Assembly: GCA_038326615.1 (NCBI GenBank) | Contig: JBBQKF010000005.1 | Span: forward strand, 1 to 64,000 | Direction: 5' to 3' | DNA: 64,000 bases | From: JBBQKF01 sp038326615 | Lineage (GTDB): Bacteria; Bacillota; Clostridia; Saccharofermentanales; UBA5734 | In this document: positions 18,317 to 29,527 of the stretch, one piece after another | How positions within the stretch are numbered: position 1 is the stretch's first letter | Layout of the letters: each line of letters starts with the position of its first letter | Program-made: the position numbers and the translations under genes | The notes under the pieces: model-generated | Databases searched by the model: none | Told to the model about the DNA's origin: nothing | Seen by the model: the letters and a program-made list of their open reading frames with translations, nothing else

Positions 18317-18520
18317 AATGTTTAACGCCGCTTATCAAGCTTTTTTCCAGGAAAGCTTCCGACGAAGCAGAACGAAGTTTATCAAACTTTTTCCAGGAAA
18401 GCTTCAGAAACAAGTTATGCCAGGAGCTGATAAGCCGAGCAGCGCAGCAAACATCTGGTATGTGAGCAGCGCAGGACTTATCGAGCGACGAAGCAGAACG
18501 AAGTTTATCAAGCTTTCCCA
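18317..18520. repeat. Repeat insertion between atpB and atpD
   Basis: A ~33-bp unit (CGACGAAGCAGAACGAAG, then TTTATCAARCTTT) occurs at 18360-18391 and 18486-18517. A related unit ATCAARCTTTTTTCCAGGAA occurs at 18333-18359 and 18380-18405, and GAGCAGCGCAG occurs twice (18437 and 18464). The block is richer in GC than its surroundings. It runs into the last codons of atpB (coding Gly-Lys-Ala-stop), so it changed that C terminus. No transposase is present. Confidence 0.7.
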
Positions 18521-19881
18521 TAGTATTTTTCGATAAGATCTTCCTTAACCCTCTTCAACTCATTTCTCGGCAACAACGATAGCAACCTCCAACCAAGGTC
18601 AAGCGTCTCAATTATGCTTCGCTGTGTCTCAAACCCCTGCGAAACATACTGTTTCTCAAATTCATCAGCGAATTTTGCATAAAGCTTATCAACATCGCTC
18701 AAAGCTGCATCTCCGAGAATTACGGAAAGTTCCTTCGCCTCTTTTCCTCTTGCATACGCAGCAAAAAGCTGGTTCATAGTATTTGCATGATCCTCACGAG
18801 TTTTACCCTCACCGATTCCTTTGTCTTTAAGACGTGAAAGCGATGGAAGAACATCAATAGGTGGCCTAAACCCTTTACGATAAAGTTCGCGACTTAAAAT
18901 AATTTGTCCTTCTGTAATATAGCCTGTTAAGTCAGGAATTGGATGTGTCTTATCGTCATCAGGCATTGTCAGGATAGGAATCAGGGTTATCGAACCAGGC
19001 TTGCCCTTTTGTCTGCCTGCTCTCTCATAAAGGGTCGCAAGGTCAGTATAAAGATAACCTGGATAACCTCTTCTGCCTGGCACTTCTTTACGTGCTGCTG
19101 ATACTTCCCGAAGAGCATCTGCATAATAAGTAATATCTGTCATTATAACTAGAACGTGCATATCTTTCTCGAATGCTAGGTATTCTGCGGCAGTAAGTGC
19201 CATACGAGGTGTTGAAATTCTTTCGATTGCTGGATGATCAGCAAGATTGATGAACATAACCGCTCTATCAATTGCCCCTGTTTTTCTAAAGTCTCTTATA
19301 AAATAGTCAGCTTCTTCAAATGTTATTCCCATTGCAGCAAATACAACAGCAAATTTTGATGTTGAATCTAAAACTTTAGCTTGTCTTGCAATCTGCGCAG
19401 CTAATTGGGCATGAGGCAAACCGGATCCTGAAAATATTGGAAGTTTTTGCCCTCGTACTAATGTGTTTAGTCCATCTATAGCACTTATTCCTGTTTCAAT
19501 AAATTCGTTTGGGTAATCCCTGGCAGCAGGATTTATTGGTAACCCATTAATATCAACTGATTTTTCGGGGATAATTTCTGGTCCATCATCTGCGGGTTTG
19601 CCCATACCGTCGAAAACTCTGCCAAGAAGATCCAGTGAAACTCCAAGTTCCATGCTCTTTCCAAGAAAACGCACTTTACTTTCCGCTACATTAATCCCTA
19701 CTGCACTTTCAAAAAGTTGGATAAGAACATTTGTACCGTTTATTTCAAGAATCCTACCTCTTCGTACTTCTTTGTTAGGAAGAGAAATTTCACATAATTC
19801 GTTTAGTTTAATTCCTTCGACGTGTTTTACCAGCATCAAAGGTCCTGCAACTTCTTCTATTGTTTTATATTCAACTGGCAT
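18508..19881 (-). CDS. atpB (ntpB): V-type ATP synthase subunit B
   Basis: This 457-residue regulatory subunit of the catalytic head has the B-subunit blocks [19 protein letters not shown] and [15 protein letters not shown]. Its nucleotide loop lacks the GxxxxGKT P-loop, as expected for the non-catalytic subunit. Its ATG overlaps the atpA stop by one base (TGATG), and GGGAGGTGG lies upstream. The C terminus ends YYGKA, the last residues being encoded by the start of a repeat insertion. Confidence 0.97.
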   Translation of the reverse strand: MPVEYKTIEEVAGPLMLVKHVEGIKLNELCEISLPNKEVRRGRILEINGTNVLIQLFESAVGINVAESKVRFLGKSMELGVSLDLLGRVFDGMGKPADDGPEIIPEKSVDINGLPINPAARDYPNEFIETGISAIDGLNTLVRGQKLPIFSGSGLPHAQLAAQIARQAKVLDSTSKFAVVFAAMGITFEEADYFIRDFRKTGAIDRAVMFINLADHPAIERISTPRMALTAAEYLAFEKDMHVLVIMTDITYYADALREVSAARKEVPGRRGYPGYLYTDLATLYERAGRQKGKPGSITLIPILTMPDDDKTHPIPDLTGYITEGQIILSRELYRKGFRPPIDVLPSLSRLKDKGIGEGKTREDHANTMNQLFAAYARGKEAKELSVILGDAALSDVDKLYAKFADEFEKQYVSQGFETQRSIIETLDLGWRLLSLLPRNELKRVKEDLIEKYYGKA

Positions 19882-21659
19882 CAGACCACCTCCCGTGGAA
19901 TTTTTACTGAAGTTTCATTTAGCAACTCTATTTCAAGATTAGTTGCAATTTTAGCTACATCTGATTCCTCAGCATATTTTAATCTAGCGATTCCATCACG
20001 AACTTTAAGCTTCGAAATTTCTCTTATTGATACGCCTTTATCAAGGGCATCTTTCCCATGATAATAATACTGCATTATAAGATAAAGCATTGTATGCTGT
20101 TTGGCTAGAGATGTGAATGTGTCAATTTTGTCGAATGAGTTTTGTTGTAGAAAATCTTCTCGAACTGATTTTGCAGCCTCAAGCTTAAGTCTGTCGTAAC
20201 CGGATAAGGAATCCATTCCGACAAGTTTAACTATTTCTTCGAGTTCAGATTCCTCTTGTAATAATCTCATTGCATCATCTTTAAGACTGCTCCAATTATC
20301 AAATGCATTCTCATTCATCCATAAGTTTACCTGATCAGAGTATAGTGAATAACTTATAAGCCAATTGATCGCAGGAAAATGTCTGCTGTAAGCAAGTCTT
20401 GCATCAAGCCCCCAGAAAACTTTAACTATTCTAAGTGTCGCCTGTGCCACTGGATCGGATAGATCTCCGCCAGGTGGAGAAACAGCGCCTATTGCAGTCA
20501 ATATACCTTCTCGATTGTCATCACCAAGGCATTTCACATATCCTGATCGTTCATAAAAATGTGCAAGTCTTGATCCAAGATAGGCCGGATAACCTTCTTC
20601 TCCAGGCATTTCTTCAAGACGTCCTGACATTTCACGCAATGCTTCCGCCCATCTAGATGTTGAATCAGCCATAACCGCAACTTTGTAACCCATATCCCTG
20701 AAATATTCAGCAATAGTAATTCCTGTATAAATAGAAGCTTCTCTTGCAGCAACAGGCATATCAGATGTATTCGCAATAAGTATAGTTCTTTCCATAAGTG
20801 ATTGTCCTGATTTAGGGTCGATTAGCTCAGGAAACTCTTTAAGAACATCGGTCATTTCGTTACCGCGTTCTCCACATCCTATATATACAACAATATCCGC
20901 CTGTGCCCATTTGGCTATCTGGTGTTGAATAACAGTCTTCCCTGATCCGAAAGGTCCTGGCACAGCTGCTGTTCCACCCTGCGCAATTGGGAAAAAAGTA
21001 TCAATAACTCTTTGCCCCGTAATCAATGGTTCTCTTGGTGATAACTTCTCTTTATATGGTCTGCCTTTTCGGACAGGCCATCTTTGAAGCATGCAAACAT
21101 CAATAGTTTTGCCGTCTTCAGTATTTAATTTTACAATAGTATCTGTTATCTTAAATTCTCCGTTTTCGATAGAACTAATTGTTCCTTTTATCCCGGGTGG
21201 TACCATTATTTTATGCACAACTAGAGGGGTTTCATTTACTATTCCGAGTATATCTCCCTCATTAACTTTATCTCCCGGCACTCTATTAGGTTCAAAAAGC
21301 CACACTTTATGTCGGTCAAGACTATCAACTTTAATTCCTCTCGTTATATTATTTCCTACAAGTTCAATCATTTTCACGAGAGGTCTTTGTATTCCGTCAA
21401 ATATTTGCCCCATAATTCCAGGTGCGAGTTCAACGCACAAAGGGCTTTGTGTTGATACTACTTTTTCGCCAGGCCCAAGTCCCGATGTTTCTTCATATAC
21501 TTGAATGGACGCCCGGTCCCCACGCATTTCGATAATTTCGCCAATAAGATTCAAGGCGGATACCCTCACAACATCAAACATCTCGGAATTTCTCATGCCT
21601 TCGGCAACAACGAGAGGACCAGCTATTTTAACAATTCGTCCTTCACTTGGTATTTTCAT
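19881..21659 (-). CDS. atpA (ntpA): V-type ATP synthase subunit A (catalytic)
   Basis: This 592-residue catalytic subunit has the Walker A motif GPFGSGKT at 235-242, the A-specific non-homologous insertion between about residues 115 and 200, and [17 protein letters not shown] after the P-loop. It hydrolyses or makes ATP in the A3B3 hexamer. Length is normal for the family. It follows atpF by eight bases and overlaps atpB. Confidence 0.98.
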   Translation of the reverse strand: MKIPSEGRIVKIAGPLVVAEGMRNSEMFDVVRVSALNLIGEIIEMRGDRASIQVYEETSGLGPGEKVVSTQSPLCVELAPGIMGQIFDGIQRPLVKMIELVGNNITRGIKVDSLDRHKVWLFEPNRVPGDKVNEGDILGIVNETPLVVHKIMVPPGIKGTISSIENGEFKITDTIVKLNTEDGKTIDVCMLQRWPVRKGRPYKEKLSPREPLITGQRVIDTFFPIAQGGTAAVPGPFGSGKTVIQHQIAKWAQADIVVYIGCGERGNEMTDVLKEFPELIDPKSGQSLMERTILIANTSDMPVAAREASIYTGITIAEYFRDMGYKVAVMADSTSRWAEALREMSGRLEEMPGEEGYPAYLGSRLAHFYERSGYVKCLGDDNREGILTAIGAVSPPGGDLSDPVAQATLRIVKVFWGLDARLAYSRHFPAINWLISYSLYSDQVNLWMNENAFDNWSSLKDDAMRLLQEESELEEIVKLVGMDSLSGYDRLKLEAAKSVREDFLQQNSFDKIDTFTSLAKQHTMLYLIMQYYYHGKDALDKGVSIREISKLKVRDGIARLKYAEESDVAKIATNLEIELLNETSVKIPREVV

Positions 21660-21667
21660 GTTTAATT

Positions 21668-22000
21668 CTACCTCTCTTCTGTATAAATATTTAAAATGTC
21701 AGCACCTACAGCCTTTTTGACTGCATCACGTAATTGGTTCATTCCATAATTATTTTTACTCATAATTGTTGGAACAGGTACAATTGATGGTAATTTTCTT
21801 TCTTTATATTCATCAATCGCATCAACTATCATTGCTGCAAACTGCTCAGTAATATATATAATTACATATTCGCTCTCTACTGCTGCCTTTAATTCATCTC
21901 TTGCCTGTGATTCGTTAGTTATAGGATAAATGTCCATGCCGAGAGTTTTAAATCCCAAAACACTGTCGTAATCTCCAATTACAGCTATTTTATTTAACAT
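21668..22000 (-). CDS. atpF (ntpG): V-type ATP synthase subunit F
   Basis: The small Rossmann-like rotor-shaft subunit begins [21 protein letters not shown] and contains IIYITEQFA and PSIVPVPT, typical of subunit F, which binds subunit D in the central stalk. I place the start at the ATG at 22000, nine bases after AGGAAGGA. The ATG three codons upstream (22009) touches that site and is less likely. The product is 110 residues, normal for the family. Confidence 0.94.
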   Translation of the reverse strand: MLNKIAVIGDYDSVLGFKTLGMDIYPITNESQARDELKAAVESEYVIIYITEQFAAMIVDAIDEYKERKLPSIVPVPTIMSKNNYGMNQLRDAVKKAVGADILNIYTEER

Positions 22001-22023
22001 TGACTCCATTCCTTCCTATATAA

Positions 22024-23052
22024 TTAGAATGCTTCGCGCATATATTGTTTTGCTATTTCTGCTGGTATTTTATTTCTTATGCATGTAAGAACAATATTGA
22101 TATTTTTTGTCTGCATCTCTTTAACAACAAGATATGCAATGGCGATTTCTGGACCAAAAAGAACTTTATTAGCTTCACGCATTAAGCTCATAAGATTATT
22201 ATCGCAAATTCTGCCATATTCTGAGATTGAAATGCTATTTGCCGAGTCCGTCACAGATATAGCAATTTTTTCACATAAAGTCCCGTTAAATGCACTTCGA
22301 ATTTCATCATTATCAGCATTATAAAGACTTACAAGTTTATTTATATTCACTTCACCACCTGGCACTAATGACTTCTGATATAGAGAAGGAGTCGCTTTTA
22401 ATCCCCGCATGCGCAATAGAATTCCTAAGTTAGTGCTATCTGACCTGAATGAACAATATTTTTTAAAAAAATCATTTCCCAAATATGTTGCAATTTCTTG
22501 CAATTTCTCGAAATATGCATTATCCATTATTCTATCTATTGAACTTGCGTCAGATGTCGTTTGATATTCGCTTAGAGAATCTTTTATTGCATTTACAAAG
22601 TAATTTGCGAGTTCCCCATATCTTTGTTCTCTTATAATTTCAATTAGCTTTTGTGGTTCGGTTATTGATGGGTGTATCAGAATTTTAAATATTTCTTTAT
22701 CCCTAGTTTGATTCTCTGTTTTTGTAATATTTGTTTGTAGCAATGATTTGATTATGACTTTTGCATTGTGAAATTCATGGATCAAAAGAAGTGCGTATAT
22801 AAATTCTTTATCAGGAAGAAAAGAATTTATGATATCGTAACTATCTGATAAGCTTCTTTGTATGCTATCTTCGGGATTATTAGACGCAGAGTATCCACAT
22901 TCAACTAGAAACCTTGAAACATCATCTATGGTTGTTAGTTCAAACAATCTCTGTGTTTTTTGAGAGTTAAGCAATTTTGTTTCAAGTGCTCTTACTCGCC
23001 CTGAGGTATATGCATAATCATAAGGATTTATTTTTTTAATATTATCAGCCAT
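22024..23052 (-). CDS. atpC (ntpC): V-type ATP synthase subunit C
   Basis: The 342-residue helical protein starts ADNIKKINPYDYAYTSGRVRALETKLL, the common N terminus of subunit C, which sits as a funnel between the rotor shaft and the proteolipid ring. The ATG at 23052 is chosen because AGGAAGGCGG lies 5-7 bases upstream; an ATG at 23070 precedes that site. The order E-C-F-A-B fits V/A-type operons. Confidence 0.93.
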   Translation of the reverse strand: MADNIKKINPYDYAYTSGRVRALETKLLNSQKTQRLFELTTIDDVSRFLVECGYSASNNPEDSIQRSLSDSYDIINSFLPDKEFIYALLLIHEFHNAKVIIKSLLQTNITKTENQTRDKEIFKILIHPSITEPQKLIEIIREQRYGELANYFVNAIKDSLSEYQTTSDASSIDRIMDNAYFEKLQEIATYLGNDFFKKYCSFRSDSTNLGILLRMRGLKATPSLYQKSLVPGGEVNINKLVSLYNADNDEIRSAFNGTLCEKIAISVTDSANSISISEYGRICDNNLMSLMREANKVLFGPEIAIAYLVVKEMQTKNINIVLTCIRNKIPAEIAKQYMREAF

Positions 23053-23185
23053 AAATCCGCCTTCCTGCATATTTTATAGTAATTTATTATGTCTTTTTTT
23101 ATTACTGACTAATTCCAATAATTGCCTAGCTTTTTATGAATTACTAACTTATGAATTCTTATAATAGACGAATTTCTATGAATTG

Positions 23186-23764
23186 CTAACTGAACAAAAC
23201 ATCAGAGGCAATTTCGTTTAACCTAGTTGAATATTGTTTTGCAATCATTTCAAATGTCATATTTACCTCGATCGATTTTTGACTAATAATAAGACCACCA
23301 ATAAATTCTCCTGGTACAGGATTAATTGAAACATGAACTGAAAGAAGCTTTATAAGTTCACTGCCTAATGCCAAATCCTCTACATTAAAAATTATTATAT
23401 CGTTTTCTTTTGCATAAGATTCTAGTATTGAAAGATAAATTTCCATTTTTTGGGTTTTGCTCAACTTGCCTAGTGAAATTACGGCCTGTTCAATAACTTC
23501 TTCAATTAACTTTTGTTTCATTGAGAGTATTATTTTACTTTTTTTTGCAAGGGTAAACGATTGTGTTCTAAGATTTATATTTTGTGTTTCTTCGGCTAAT
23601 TTTATTTGTGCAATTTCGCTCAATTTTTGGATTTCATCTTTAGCGGCTTGATTAATATCAATAATTTTTGCATCCGCTAAATCCTGATATTCAAGAGCCT
23701 TGGCTATTGCTTCTTCTAAAATCTTGCCAGTAATTGCTTCAAGTCCATCCATTTTTATTGCCAT
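23186..23764 (-). CDS. atpE (ntpE): V-type ATP synthase subunit E
   Basis: The 192-residue protein has a long N-terminal helix rich in Ala, Glu, Lys and Gln, followed by a compact C-terminal domain ending GEFIGGLIISQKSIEVNMTFE. This matches peripheral stalk subunit E, in which the phrase GGLIV followed by a D/N-T-F segment is typical. It pairs with the small H/G-type subunit at the head of the operon to form the stator. A 133-bp AT-rich gap separates it from atpC. Confidence 0.92.
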   Translation of the reverse strand: MAIKMDGLEAITGKILEEAIAKALEYQDLADAKIIDINQAAKDEIQKLSEIAQIKLAEETQNINLRTQSFTLAKKSKIILSMKQKLIEEVIEQAVISLGKLSKTQKMEIYLSILESYAKENDIIIFNVEDLALGSELIKLLSVHVSINPVPGEFIGGLIISQKSIEVNMTFEMIAKQYSTRLNEIASDVLFS

Positions 23765-23826
23765 GATTTATTCATTTTAAAATCAAACAAACAAATCGTA
23801 ATCCTTTCTTTTTGAAATACATGAAA

Positions 23827-24375
<549 letters not shown>

Positions 24376-24481
24376 TTAACATTCTTATATAAATTTTATG
24401 TTTTTTCTAATTTACCATTTGCCTATGTGATAATCGAATTTATTTTATATCAATAAATGCGTAATACCATTCGAAGATGAG

Positions 24482-26482
24482 CTATTGGATTTTGCTTGTT
24501 AACGCCTTTTCATTAGAAATCCTCTCTCCATTTTCAATTTCAATAAATTTAGTTCTAAATAAAAGTGGATTCCACACTCTTCCACCTCCTTCGTAGAATT
24601 TCCCGAAAAATTCTACGTACTGCAAACGACTAGTATGAACATAACAACCTAATGTACCAAGAGCAAGATTTAGTGTATGTCCTGCTAGCCCTGCAACGAT
24701 AAAAAGCAATATCCCGAAAAAATTAAATCCCATTATGCTACCCAATAGGTTAACAACCATTGCTATAACCCCAGTTGCTAAAGAAAGTGCAAGTATACGA
24801 GTATATGAAAGAATATCACTGAAATAGCCTGTTATATCATACAATTTAATAATGCCTTGAAGTATTCTCATTATTGGGTTTTTGGTATCACGTGCCCCAA
24901 ACAAAACAACTGTACCCACGCCTGCCAAAACTGCAACTTTACCTATAGTTTCTAAAACATTATTCTTAAGAAAAATTCCTGCCATAAATGCGACTGCGCC
25001 TAGTAAAATGAAATACCATGAAAAAACATCAAACACTGCGTCTTTTATCTTGCCTGTTGCTATAAGAATGTATGCCTTTGCTCCCATTCCAGCAATAATA
25101 TGCACTCCACCAAAAGCCATTGATAATGCCATTAGCTTTATTGGGTCATCTATGGGGTTAAACCATAATGCTGGAAAAGAAAATTTGCCAGAAGATATTA
25201 CTGTTATAATATCTCCAAAAAACCCTCCAAATAAAATCCCCCAGGGTATTGCTAGTAGTCCTCCCTGAAAAAGAAACAAACACATTTTACGCAAACTCCC
25301 TTTTACATTAAATTTCCAGATTAAAAGAGCGCAACCGGCCGCAAGCAGCAAACCATATCCGGCATCACTTAGCATAAGGCTAAAAAAGAAAACAAAAAAC
25401 GGTGCCATCAGTGGATTCGGATCGATATCATGGGTGGATGGCGTTGAAAACATTTCTGTAATTACTTCATAGGGTTTTACAAGAAAGTTATTCTTTAATA
25501 AAATAGGGTAATCATCTTCGTTTGTTGCCTTTTCGTGCAAAAATGCAACACAGAATTTTCTCTTTAGCTCCTTGTCAATAAAACTTGAAAGTGATGATGG
25601 AGCATAGCCTTTCATTATAAACGTAGATTTTGTATCTCTTGTGAGATTAGATGCGTCAGTCTTTTGCATGACATAATGTGCATAATCAAACAGAATTTCA
25701 AATAATTCAATATTTTTCGAAATATCAATGCATGATTTTGTAAGAGAATCTATATTTTCGACAGCATGTGATAATTCGTTTTTGTATCTGTCAACTAGCT
25801 CCTTTGGAGTACCTTTAGTTTCACTTATTGTAAGTGGATAAAAGTTAAAAGATTTAACGATTTTCTTTGCTTTTTGTTCCTTTTCTTTATGAACAATTAT
25901 TACAGTACAAATATTATTTTCTGACTCTGTAAACGAATCAATTACAACTTCTTGCATGGAATCTTGAAGTTCAATTTTCATCGATTCAAATTCATCATTT
26001 TCGAGAAAAGATCCTAGCAATGTAATTGTATTTTTTGTTTCTAGTTTGTCAAATTGAAGATGTAAATTTTGCCATGGAGTCAGCTGATTTATTAATAGCT
26101 GTAACCTGACAATCGATGATTTGTGATTTGAAATTTCCAAAACCAAATTTTCGAGTCTTTTACCAAGCTCAAATATTTCCTCTTTGTTTGCAATTGCATC
26201 AATGAATTTCTGCTCATTAACACTGCGTTTTGTTACAAACATCGCCTTTTTCTCTTTGTAAAATCCAGATGAAATCTCAATTGCTGATTTCATTTCAACC
26301 TGAAGTTTCTGCGCATTACTGTACTCTGTATCACTTTTATCTGTATCGAAACTTTCACTGATTAAGATTTCATCCGTTTTATGAAGTTCAACAACGCCTA
26401 AATTCATAAGAGATTGGACAACCTGTTCCTTCTCAGAATTCATTCCAATAACAGTGATTTTATCCATTTTAACGATGGGCAC
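24482..26482 (-). CDS. atpI (ntpI): V-type ATP synthase subunit I
   Basis: The 666-residue protein has a cytoplasmic coiled-coil N-terminal half and a C-terminal membrane half with about seven to eight helices (DAGYGLLLAAGCALL; DILSYTRILALSLATGVIA; HTLNLALGTLGCYVHTSRLQ). Subunit I is the membrane stator that makes the ion path with the K ring; the Arg in SYTRILAL corresponds to the conserved membrane arginine. The start is taken as GTG at 26482, giving MPIVKMDKITVIG, which matches related N termini. An ATG at 26467 is the alternative. It overlaps the upstream stalk gene by 14 bp with GTG. Confidence 0.95.
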   Translation of the reverse strand: MPIVKMDKITVIGMNSEKEQVVQSLMNLGVVELHKTDEILISESFDTDKSDTEYSNAQKLQVEMKSAIEISSGFYKEKKAMFVTKRSVNEQKFIDAIANKEEIFELGKRLENLVLEISNHKSSIVRLQLLINQLTPWQNLHLQFDKLETKNTITLLGSFLENDEFESMKIELQDSMQEVVIDSFTESENNICTVIIVHKEKEQKAKKIVKSFNFYPLTISETKGTPKELVDRYKNELSHAVENIDSLTKSCIDISKNIELFEILFDYAHYVMQKTDASNLTRDTKSTFIMKGYAPSSLSSFIDKELKRKFCVAFLHEKATNEDDYPILLKNNFLVKPYEVITEMFSTPSTHDIDPNPLMAPFFVFFFSLMLSDAGYGLLLAAGCALLIWKFNVKGSLRKMCLFLFQGGLLAIPWGILFGGFFGDIITVISSGKFSFPALWFNPIDDPIKLMALSMAFGGVHIIAGMGAKAYILIATGKIKDAVFDVFSWYFILLGAVAFMAGIFLKNNVLETIGKVAVLAGVGTVVLFGARDTKNPIMRILQGIIKLYDITGYFSDILSYTRILALSLATGVIAMVVNLLGSIMGFNFFGILLFIVAGLAGHTLNLALGTLGCYVHTSRLQYVEFFGKFYEGGGRVWNPLLFRTKFIEIENGERISNEKALTSKIQ

Positions 26483-26792
26483 TAAACATCACAATCCCTT
26501 CGGCAACTTTAAGTATTGCTTCATCTTTTCTTTGGTCACAGTTGTTATAAATATCATCGGCTGCATTCAATGCATCAACTTCTGCAGACTTTAGGAATAT
26601 TTCGGATTCAGAACTTTTTTGATCTATTATTCTCTTGTTCTCAATGATTATTTCAAGTTTGTAATTTTCTATATCTTTCTTTGCACTTGACTTTGCAGAT
26701 TCAATTCGTTCTTTCTGGGTAGCTTGTGCTTGCTTAATAATTTCATCAGCACTTAGCTCTGAGTCTTCAATTATTTTAAAATAATCTGTCAT
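26469..26792 (-). CDS. atpH (ntpF): V-type ATP synthase subunit H/G (peripheral stalk, NtpF-like)
   Basis: The 107-residue, highly charged, single-helix protein (ADEIIKQAQATQKERIESAKS) has no hydrophobic segment and sits first in the ATPase operon, where the small stator subunit is normally encoded. It would pair with subunit E as the peripheral stalk coiled coil. The sequence is low in specific motifs, so the call rests on composition, length and position. The start has a GGAAGGA site. Confidence 0.85.
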   Translation of the reverse strand: MTDYFKIIEDSELSADEIIKQAQATQKERIESAKSSAKKDIENYKLEIIIENKRIIDQKSSESEIFLKSAEVDALNAADDIYNNCDQRKDEAILKVAEGIVMFSAHR

Positions 26793-26834
26793 CCGTCCAA
26801 ATCCTTCCTTGGTGTTGCTTTAAACAACCTCTCT

Positions 26835-28535
26835 CTAGGCAGCTAGCTGTAACATTGTCTTATTAACAATTTTGTTAATTATTATTGCACAAATGAGTGA
26901 AAGGAGCAAGGGGATAATTATAATAAGTATTGCAGATATCACAAAATTCATAGGAACTAGGAGAATCAAAGCTACCATAAGTCCAATCATTATCGTTGCT
27001 GTTAAAATCCCATAAAGAATATTCATATTTTGTTTGACAGCCTTTTGCTCATTGTCCCATTTGATTTTGGGCATATATAAATCGAAGATAATTCCTGAAA
27101 TGTTAGGAAATAATATAGCTCCAGGAAGCACTAAAACACACAGTAAAACAAACCACCATGGGGGCATAAGGAAAACAACAAGTAATATAAGGGCAAGGAT
27201 GGCACCTATTGAACTAATAAAAACGCCAACTGAAATTTTCGCCCAAATCTGATCCTTATATGTCATTGGAATAATTTTCATAAGGTAAGCGCAGTTTCCT
27301 TCTCTGGAAATCGCGCTCTCAGAAATACCGTTCGTACCGCATACAAATACTGTGTAACCAAAAAGCCCTAGAAGCACGTAAACTGCAATTTTCATATTGC
27401 CGGTAAAAAGCGTTGGCACAACCAAATCCTTTATCTTGGAAATGTTAAAATCCCCAGCAGATTGATTTATGAATAGCGGAAATAGAAGAATAATCGGCAT
27501 CAAAAAATTCATTAGTACATTATTAACAAAGAAAATAGGAGTTCTAAACAGCACTTTAAGATCTTTTTTAGCATAAGTCAAAAAAGCATTACCGCTTGCT
27601 GTCGACTCCTCGAATTCAGCTTTTGTAAGTATTTTGCCTTTTGAGGCAGAAGCCGCTATTCCAATAACCCCTTTAAGGTATATGAGGTTACCTGCAACAT
27701 ACAAAACAATTACCGAAACTGCTGTTGTAACCAGAAATACTATCATCATAAAAAATGAATCCAGACCTTCTGGTTTTGTTAATGCATAATTTGCAAAATA
27801 AGTTCCAGGGAAAATGCTTGAGGATATTCTTGTAAGTTTATCTACACCATCTGTCAGTATTTTTGAAAAGTCACTCGATGCTGATTTCGCGAGAATAGCT
27901 TGGATTCCAAAGCTGAACCCAAATCCAACAAAAACTGCGAAGACACTTGCTATAAGTGTGAATCTGTCTTTGTTCCTTGCAGCAGGAGAAAATCGCATTA
28001 TAAGCATTATTATCAAAGAAGCCATTATCAACGGTATGATCGGCAAAAGTGATATTGTTATTATCATATAAATGTAAAAAAGAATTCCTTCTTTGTTTAA
28101 AACACCATATGTTATCATAGCAGGGGTTAACAAGGCGAATACCACCAGATATTCATAAATGAGAGTAACAATAAACTTAGAAACCAATAACTGTCCGGGT
28201 GTCAAAGGTAGCGGAAGAAGTTTTTCTATGTCACTAGAAAAATAAAATACGCTCATTACATATAAAAGGCCAAAGAAGAAACTCAAAAATGCAATCACAC
28301 TAATCGCAATTCCAAGAACAAGCGACTGTAAGCCTAAGGGTTTTAAAAAATCAAAACTGCTAGATACATATAGAACTGCAAGTCCACCCATATAAAGTGC
28401 TGCAAAAACAAGTATGACCATAGTGCCGGCGCCACTAATTCGCCTCTTCTTTTTTTTCTTAGCACGATCGCCTGCAAGTGATGCAAGTCCGTTTCCTTTT
28501 AGCATTGCTTTAACTAATAAAATTATATTTTTCAC
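26835..28535 (-). CDS. ABC-2 type exporter permease
   Basis: The 566-residue protein with about 12 membrane segments starts with a cytoplasmic segment then paired hydrophobic stretches (VILVFAALYMGGLAVLYVSS). It contains the block VFYFSSDIEKLLPLPLTPGQLLVSKF, commonly seen in large ABC-2/YhgE-like exporter permeases. It has a GTG start five bases after GGAGG. It follows its ATPase gene by 22 bp. Only 42 bp separate its stop from the first V-type ATPase gene. The substrate is unknown; drug, peptide or lipid efflux are all possible. Confidence 0.85.
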   Translation of the reverse strand: MKNIILLVKAMLKGNGLASLAGDRAKKKKKRRISGAGTMVILVFAALYMGGLAVLYVSSSFDFLKPLGLQSLVLGIAISVIAFLSFFFGLLYVMSVFYFSSDIEKLLPLPLTPGQLLVSKFIVTLIYEYLVVFALLTPAMITYGVLNKEGILFYIYMIITISLLPIIPLIMASLIIMLIMRFSPAARNKDRFTLIASVFAVFVGFGFSFGIQAILAKSASSDFSKILTDGVDKLTRISSSIFPGTYFANYALTKPEGLDSFFMMIVFLVTTAVSVIVLYVAGNLIYLKGVIGIAASASKGKILTKAEFEESTASGNAFLTYAKKDLKVLFRTPIFFVNNVLMNFLMPIILLFPLFINQSAGDFNISKIKDLVVPTLFTGNMKIAVYVLLGLFGYTVFVCGTNGISESAISREGNCAYLMKIIPMTYKDQIWAKISVGVFISSIGAILALILLVVFLMPPWWFVLLCVLVLPGAILFPNISGIIFDLYMPKIKWDNEQKAVKQNMNILYGILTATIMIGLMVALILLVPMNFVISAILIIIIPLLLSLICAIIINKIVNKTMLQLAA

Positions 28536-28557
28536 GAAAACCTCCGGTCATTTGTAA

Positions 28558-29286
28558 TTACTCTTGATCGCTAGTCATATCAAGGAACATTGCTTCTAGT
28601 GACTCCTTTGAATGGAATTGTTCGCGCATCTGGGCAATCGTACCGATAAAGAGTATCTGCCCCTTGTCAACAATTGCAATTCTGTCGCAAACTTTCTCAG
28701 CAACATCTAAAACATGTGTCGAGAAAAAAACGGTTTTACCACTATCTGCATGGTTACGCATCATTTCCTTAAGCTCGAAAGAAGATTTCGGATCAAGCCC
28801 TGTCATCGGTTCATCAAGTATCCAAACATCAGGATTATGAATCAACGCACCCATAATCAGCAATTTTTGCCTCATACCATGAGAAAAACTTTGAATTCTG
28901 TCGCCAAGTGACGCTTCAAGTCCAAATCTTGCGGCTAGTGATGTTATCCTTTCTTTTCGGATATCCGAAGGTACATCATAAAGATCTCCCATGAATTTCA
29001 GATACTCTATCCCTTTAAGTCTCGGGAAAATATTTGGATCGTCAGGAACAAATCCAAAACTTTTCTTAGCCAAAATAGGATTTTTCAAAATATCATGCCC
29101 ACTAACAAGAATTGACCCTTCATCTTGTGAAAGAATTCCGGTAATCATCTTAATCGTTGTTGTCTTCCCCGCTCCATTTGGTCCTAAAAACCCAAATATT
29201 TCGCCATTATTGATCTGCATCGAAATATTGTCAACAGCTTTTGTTTTCCCATTGTAACTTTTTGATACATTTAAAATCTCTATCAT
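28558..29286 (-). CDS. ABC transporter ATP-binding protein
   Basis: The 242-residue nucleotide-binding protein has Walker A GPNGAGKTT (35-43), a signature region SFSHGMRQK (a variant of LSGGQ) and Walker B VWILDEP with D-loop TGLDPKS, then the switch His in STHVLD. The ATG at 29286 follows GGAGG by five bases; an in-frame TTG at 29298 contains the ribosome site and is unlikely to be used. It forms an exporter with the adjacent permease. Confidence 0.96.
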   Translation of the reverse strand: MIEILNVSKSYNGKTKAVDNISMQINNGEIFGFLGPNGAGKTTTIKMITGILSQDEGSILVSGHDILKNPILAKKSFGFVPDDPNIFPRLKGIEYLKFMGDLYDVPSDIRKERITSLAARFGLEASLGDRIQSFSHGMRQKLLIMGALIHNPDVWILDEPMTGLDPKSSFELKEMMRNHADSGKTVFFSTHVLDVAEKVCDRIAIVDKGQILFIGTIAQMREQFHSKESLEAMFLDMTSDQE

Positions 29287-29311
29287 ATTATCCTCCAAGA
29301 ATTTAATGTTT

Positions 29312-29396
29312 TATTCTATTCTATTCGATTCTATTCGATTCTGTTCTATTCTATTCGATTCTATTCGATTCTATTCGATTCTATTAGTAATTTCCT
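29312..29396. repeat. Decamer tandem repeat (CTATTCGATT) upstream of the ABC exporter
   Basis: About eight copies of a pentamer/decamer unit CTATTCGATT, some as CTATTCTATT, lie within 30-110 bp upstream of the ATPase start, in the place where a promoter or leader is expected. The rest of 29397-29527 is AT-rich with nothing recognised. Confidence 0.85.
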
Positions 29397-29527
29397 TATT
29401 TTTTTATTTCATTTATCCTAATGTATTATTTACTCTATCAAATATTTTTTATCTTCCGTCATATTCTATCGAATAGAATTCCAAAAGCTTTAATAAATAT
29501 CCAATTGCATTTAACACAACTATTAAT

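Noticed and set aside
18309..18521. A 70-codon minus-strand frame between atpB and atpD
   Set aside because: It consists of translated repeats (DKLRSASS twice), has no family similarity, and its start lies inside the atpB 3' end.
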